Source of the DNA: Glandiceps talaboti
Lineage: Eukaryota > Hemichordata > Enteropneusta > Spengelidae
DNA length: 60,000 nucleotides
Direction: 5' to 3'
NCBI RefSeq assembly: GCF_964340395.1
Contig: NC_135568.1
Span: 8,239,780-8,299,779 of the forward strand
The position numbers were made by a program, and so were the translations under genes. The stretch's first letter is position 1. Each line of letters opens with the position of its first letter. This document shows, in pieces, positions 57,086 through 60,000 of the stretch. The notes beneath the pieces were generated by a model. It saw only the letters and a list, made by a program, of their open reading frames with translations, had not been told where the DNA came from and made no database searches.

Positions 57086-57512
57086 GTCATATTACGATAC
57101 ATTAGGAAATATTCACTGATCTTAGATTATGCACTGTATACAATTATAGTAAACTAACTTTAATATCCTTCTGCTGTCAATAATTGTGCTCTAAACTTTT
57201 CAATAATTAAATCACATGTAAAAAGAAATTATGTATTGAAGATTTACTACTATGGAAAATACAGTGTTCATGTTACCCAGAATCATGTACATGGCAAAAT
57301 ATTGTCATTTTGGAACAAAATTTGAAACAACATGTGACATTTCGATCTGTCTACTGAAGACCTTTAGGAACGTAGTGTTACAGTCATTTTGAAGCGTCTC
57401 AGGATTGAGATGACATGTATATCACAGTCGTTAGAGAAAACAGACTAATTATGTATACAGACCGAGGACTGAAACTATTACCATGAAAGACAGTGCATAT
57501 CTCTCTCATACA

Positions 57513-57712
57513 GTAAACCTCGAAATTTTCACCACTAGAAATTTGTGTCCGAGTCTACAGCTAGTTCTGAAAGTCTGATTTTTACTATTTACTACCAGAC
57601 TGGTATATTCTGTTTATGTACAAGAAGGCATTTTAGTCACTACTGATTTCTGGAATTTTGTTTCTAGCGAAAAAAGTGAAAATATCTCTTCAGCGAAAAT
57701 TTCCAGGTTTAC
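57513..57712. mobile_element. MITE-like element, family A copy 2
   Basis: Terminal inverted repeats gtaaacctcgaaattttc and gaaaatttccaggtttac. The interior matches 7841-8020 in inverse orientation. Confidence 0.75.
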
Positions 57713-57913
57713 ATGCATCATATCACAATTGTAAACTACATGTGGACTATACCATGCAGACACATACAACAATTGTATTACAATGTATATAAATTCACTC
57801 TACAAGAGACAGACACAAGCATCAATTGTATACGTTCTGATTTTCGCTCCTGCACAGTTTACTCTCTTCTGCGGTCAAAGTAGCTAGTGACATATATAGC
57901 AAGCATTACTTAC

Positions 57914-57925
57914 TGATGGTGATAA
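57914..57925 (-). CDS. DNAJC13: Candidate 12-nt microexon of DNAJC13 (Leu-Ser-Pro-Ser)
   Basis: Sense strand tctccatgcttggttgcag, then ttatcaccatca, then a consensus GTAAGTAATG donor. The acceptor tract is pyrimidine-rich and the length is a multiple of three. No family sequence supports it directly. Confidence 0.35.
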
Positions 57926-58115
57926 CTGCAACCAAGCATGGAGAATATAGAGTAGAAGTAAAAGTCAAACCAGAAAATATCAGTATTAGAGTGAAATGAA
58001 TGAGTGATTCATGCATTACTAGTACATTTAGATAGAGTTGGAGATTTGTTGTTATTTACAGTACTGGTGATCTCAGTAAAGAGGTTCATACACTTGAACT
58101 TTAAATATGTAGAAT

Positions 58116-58404
58116 TTCTTTGATACATAACCAAGTTACTTTTTTTTCATGTCTAAATTCCTGCAACATAACTGTTGCCTTCCTCTTGACAAACTGATAA
58201 TTTACTGTTCACCACGAGATTGCTAATGAAATCCCCCAAGTGATGAACAGAGACAAACGGGGAGGAACTGTCATAGCACAATTTGTTTACTACACTGCCC
58301 TCTAGTGGTGAACAGTAATCATTGTCGGTTTGACCTAAGCAAGGTGATGGTTACGCTGCCAAAACATAGACATTAAAAAAGTAACTTTGTTGTGTATCAA
58401 AGAA
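58116..58404. mobile_element. MITE-like element with about 40-bp terminal inverted repeats (family F)
   Basis: Left ttctttgatacataaccaag then ttacttttttttcatgtcta. Right tagacattaaaaaagtaact then ttgttgtgtatcaaagaa. An inner inverted pair tactgttcaccac / gtggtgaacagta is also present. Confidence 0.85.
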
Positions 58405-58689
58405 CATTATTCGAAGTATTGGTGATATAAAATATATACTAACTTCTTTCTTAACACTAAATATCAGGACAGAAAACTCCTTAACCATGTGTTTTTGTCA
58501 GGGCGCCCTTCTACAGATAATTTGCATGCTAACTATGCATGCTAATTTGCATGCTGACTTTGCCTAATTTGCCTAAGTACACAGGATGTTTTGCTCGTTG
58601 ACTAGACTGTGGTCTATGAGAAGCAGCACTTATAGCCGAAAATTAGCATATAAAGAAAGGAAGTATATTATAAAGACAAGATATAGGAC

Positions 58690-59160
58690 TAAATCTGGCC
58701 AATGACAAACGACACTGTCCAATCCCCTATCCAATCTCAAAGATTCTATCTGACCATTTACAAACTCTCACCCCAAAGATACAGTCTTGCCATTGACTGT
58801 ACCACCTTAGACTCTATCCTCCCATTGACATGCAATCTGACAGACCATCTTCCCATGTCTGACCACTGCCATCCCAAAGACCCTCTCTTCCCATTGATCA
58901 TCCCCATCTCAAGGACTATGTCAAGCCATTGACCACACCGTTCAAATGACTCTGTCTGGTCAATGACTATCCTAACAGGGCCTCCGTGTAAATCAACTAT
59001 TGTTGCTTCCTGGTTACCCTATTCAGTACTACTCCTCATTCCCATGACCCTGTTGACCCATGACCCCGTTGACCCATGACCCTGTTGACCCATGACCCTG
59101 TCTGGACATTGATTATCTTCATTCAAATGACCCTGTTGAGGCATTGACTTCAATACACTC
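58690..59160. repeat. Degenerate tandem repeat
   Basis: Loose 40-bp units containing tctgaccattgac and atctcaaagactctgtc, then gttgacccatgaccct four times at 59044-59100. Confidence 0.65.
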
Positions 59161-59174
59161 CATATCAGGAAAAT

Positions 59175-60000
59175 CTCACAAAATCCACAGAGAAACACTG
59201 CATATTATACAAACCCATAATACAATTGTAATCATAACACATATACATGCCACATAATAACATTGTAGCATACTTTAACACAATCAACTGATACACGGTA
59301 ACATTGTAGCATACTTTAACACAATCAACTGATACATAATAACATTGTAGCATATTTTAACACAATCAACTGATACATGATAACATTGTAGCATACTTTA
59401 ACACAATCAACTGATACATTATAACATTGTAGCATACTTTAACACAATCAACTGATACATTATAACATTGTAGCATACTTTAACACAATCAACTGATACA
59501 TAATAACATTGTAGCATACATGTACTTTAACACAATCAACTGATACATAATAACATTGTAGCATACTTTAACACAATCAACTGATACACGATAACCTTGT
59601 TGCATACTTTAACACAATCAAATGATACATGATAACATTGTAGCATACTTTAACACAATCAACTGATACATAATAACATTGTTGCATACTTTAACACAAT
59701 CAACTGATACATAATAACATTGTAGCATACTTTAACACAATCAACTGATACATAATAACATTGTAGCATACTTTAACACAATCAACTGATACACGATAAC
59801 ATTGTTGCATACTTTAACAGAATCAAATGATACATGATAACATTGTAGCATACTTTATCACAATCAACTGATACACAATAACATTATAGCATACTTTATC
59901 ACAATCAACTGATACATTATAACATTGTAGCATACTTTAACACAATCAACTGATACATGATAACATTGTAGCATACTTTAACACAATCACATATTTCACA
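59175..60000. repeat. Minisatellite, 41-bp unit, about 19 copies, continuing past the window end
   Basis: Units of cacaatcaactgatacataa then taacattgtagcatactttaa. Truncated by the window edge. Confidence 0.95.

Noticed and set aside
57880-60000. The DNAJC13 exon with the HWRDR-like segment expected before E1
   Set aside because: Searched on the minus strand without success. It probably lies beyond base 60000.

Overview
This is a 60 kb piece of an intron-rich, AT-rich invertebrate animal genome, probably a marine bilaterian such as a lophotrochozoan or basal deuterostome. Nothing in the sequence fixes the species. The evidence is spliced metazoan genes with GT-AG introns, a secreted collagen-C1q protein of the kind expanded in marine invertebrates, a LINE relic, several MITE-like elements and very heavy minisatellite and microsatellite content. 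No rRNA, tRNA, CRISPR array or prokaryote-style operon was seen.

Layout. (1) 1372-6236, plus strand: the last six coding exons of a Dbl-family RhoGEF (end of the DH domain, then a PH domain), followed by a long non-coding tail. (2) 6.2-15.8 kb: the convergent intergenic/3' UTR zone with MITEs and a 32-bp minisatellite. (3) 15816-54920, minus strand: the C-terminal 1500 residues of DNAJC13/RME-8 in 35 exons. Every junction is phase-consistent, and the exon lengths sum to 4503 nt, which is 1500 codons plus a stop. The J domain with its HPD motif, the GYF-like segment and four IWN-type motifs are all visible. The 5' third of the gene lies beyond base 60000, and two candidate in-frame microexons (9 and 12 nt) sit in the intron upstream of the first certain exon. 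(4) 24412-27348, plus strand: a complete C1q-domain collagen-like secreted protein (304 aa), with its own TATA box and 5' UTR exon, nested antisense inside a large DNAJC13 intron and bracketed by two direct repeats about 5.4 kb apart.

The most unusual feature is structural. At about fifteen exon edges, in both multi-exon genes, the minisatellite next to the exon is a tandem amplification of that exon's own edge: exon end plus 5' splice site, 3' splice site plus exon start, or last codons plus stop codon. The clearest cases are DNAJC13 exon E4 (about ten extra copies, repeat length kept a multiple of three, open reading frame preserved, GTGAG donor in nearly every copy), E5 (perfect 30-bp duplication giving two equal donors), E8, E12, E13, E18, E27 (acceptor), E16 (exon-internal 22-mer) and the terminal exon E35, whose last codons and stop are repeated through the start of the 3' UTR. 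The RhoGEF PH exon (68-bp units, GTAAGT donors) and DH exon (acceptor duplicated) behave the same way. This looks like a recurrent process seeding repeats at splice junctions, and it creates many potential alternative splice sites.

Limits: splice sites were read by eye using the protein families as remembered. Transcription, expression and species assignment cannot be tested here.
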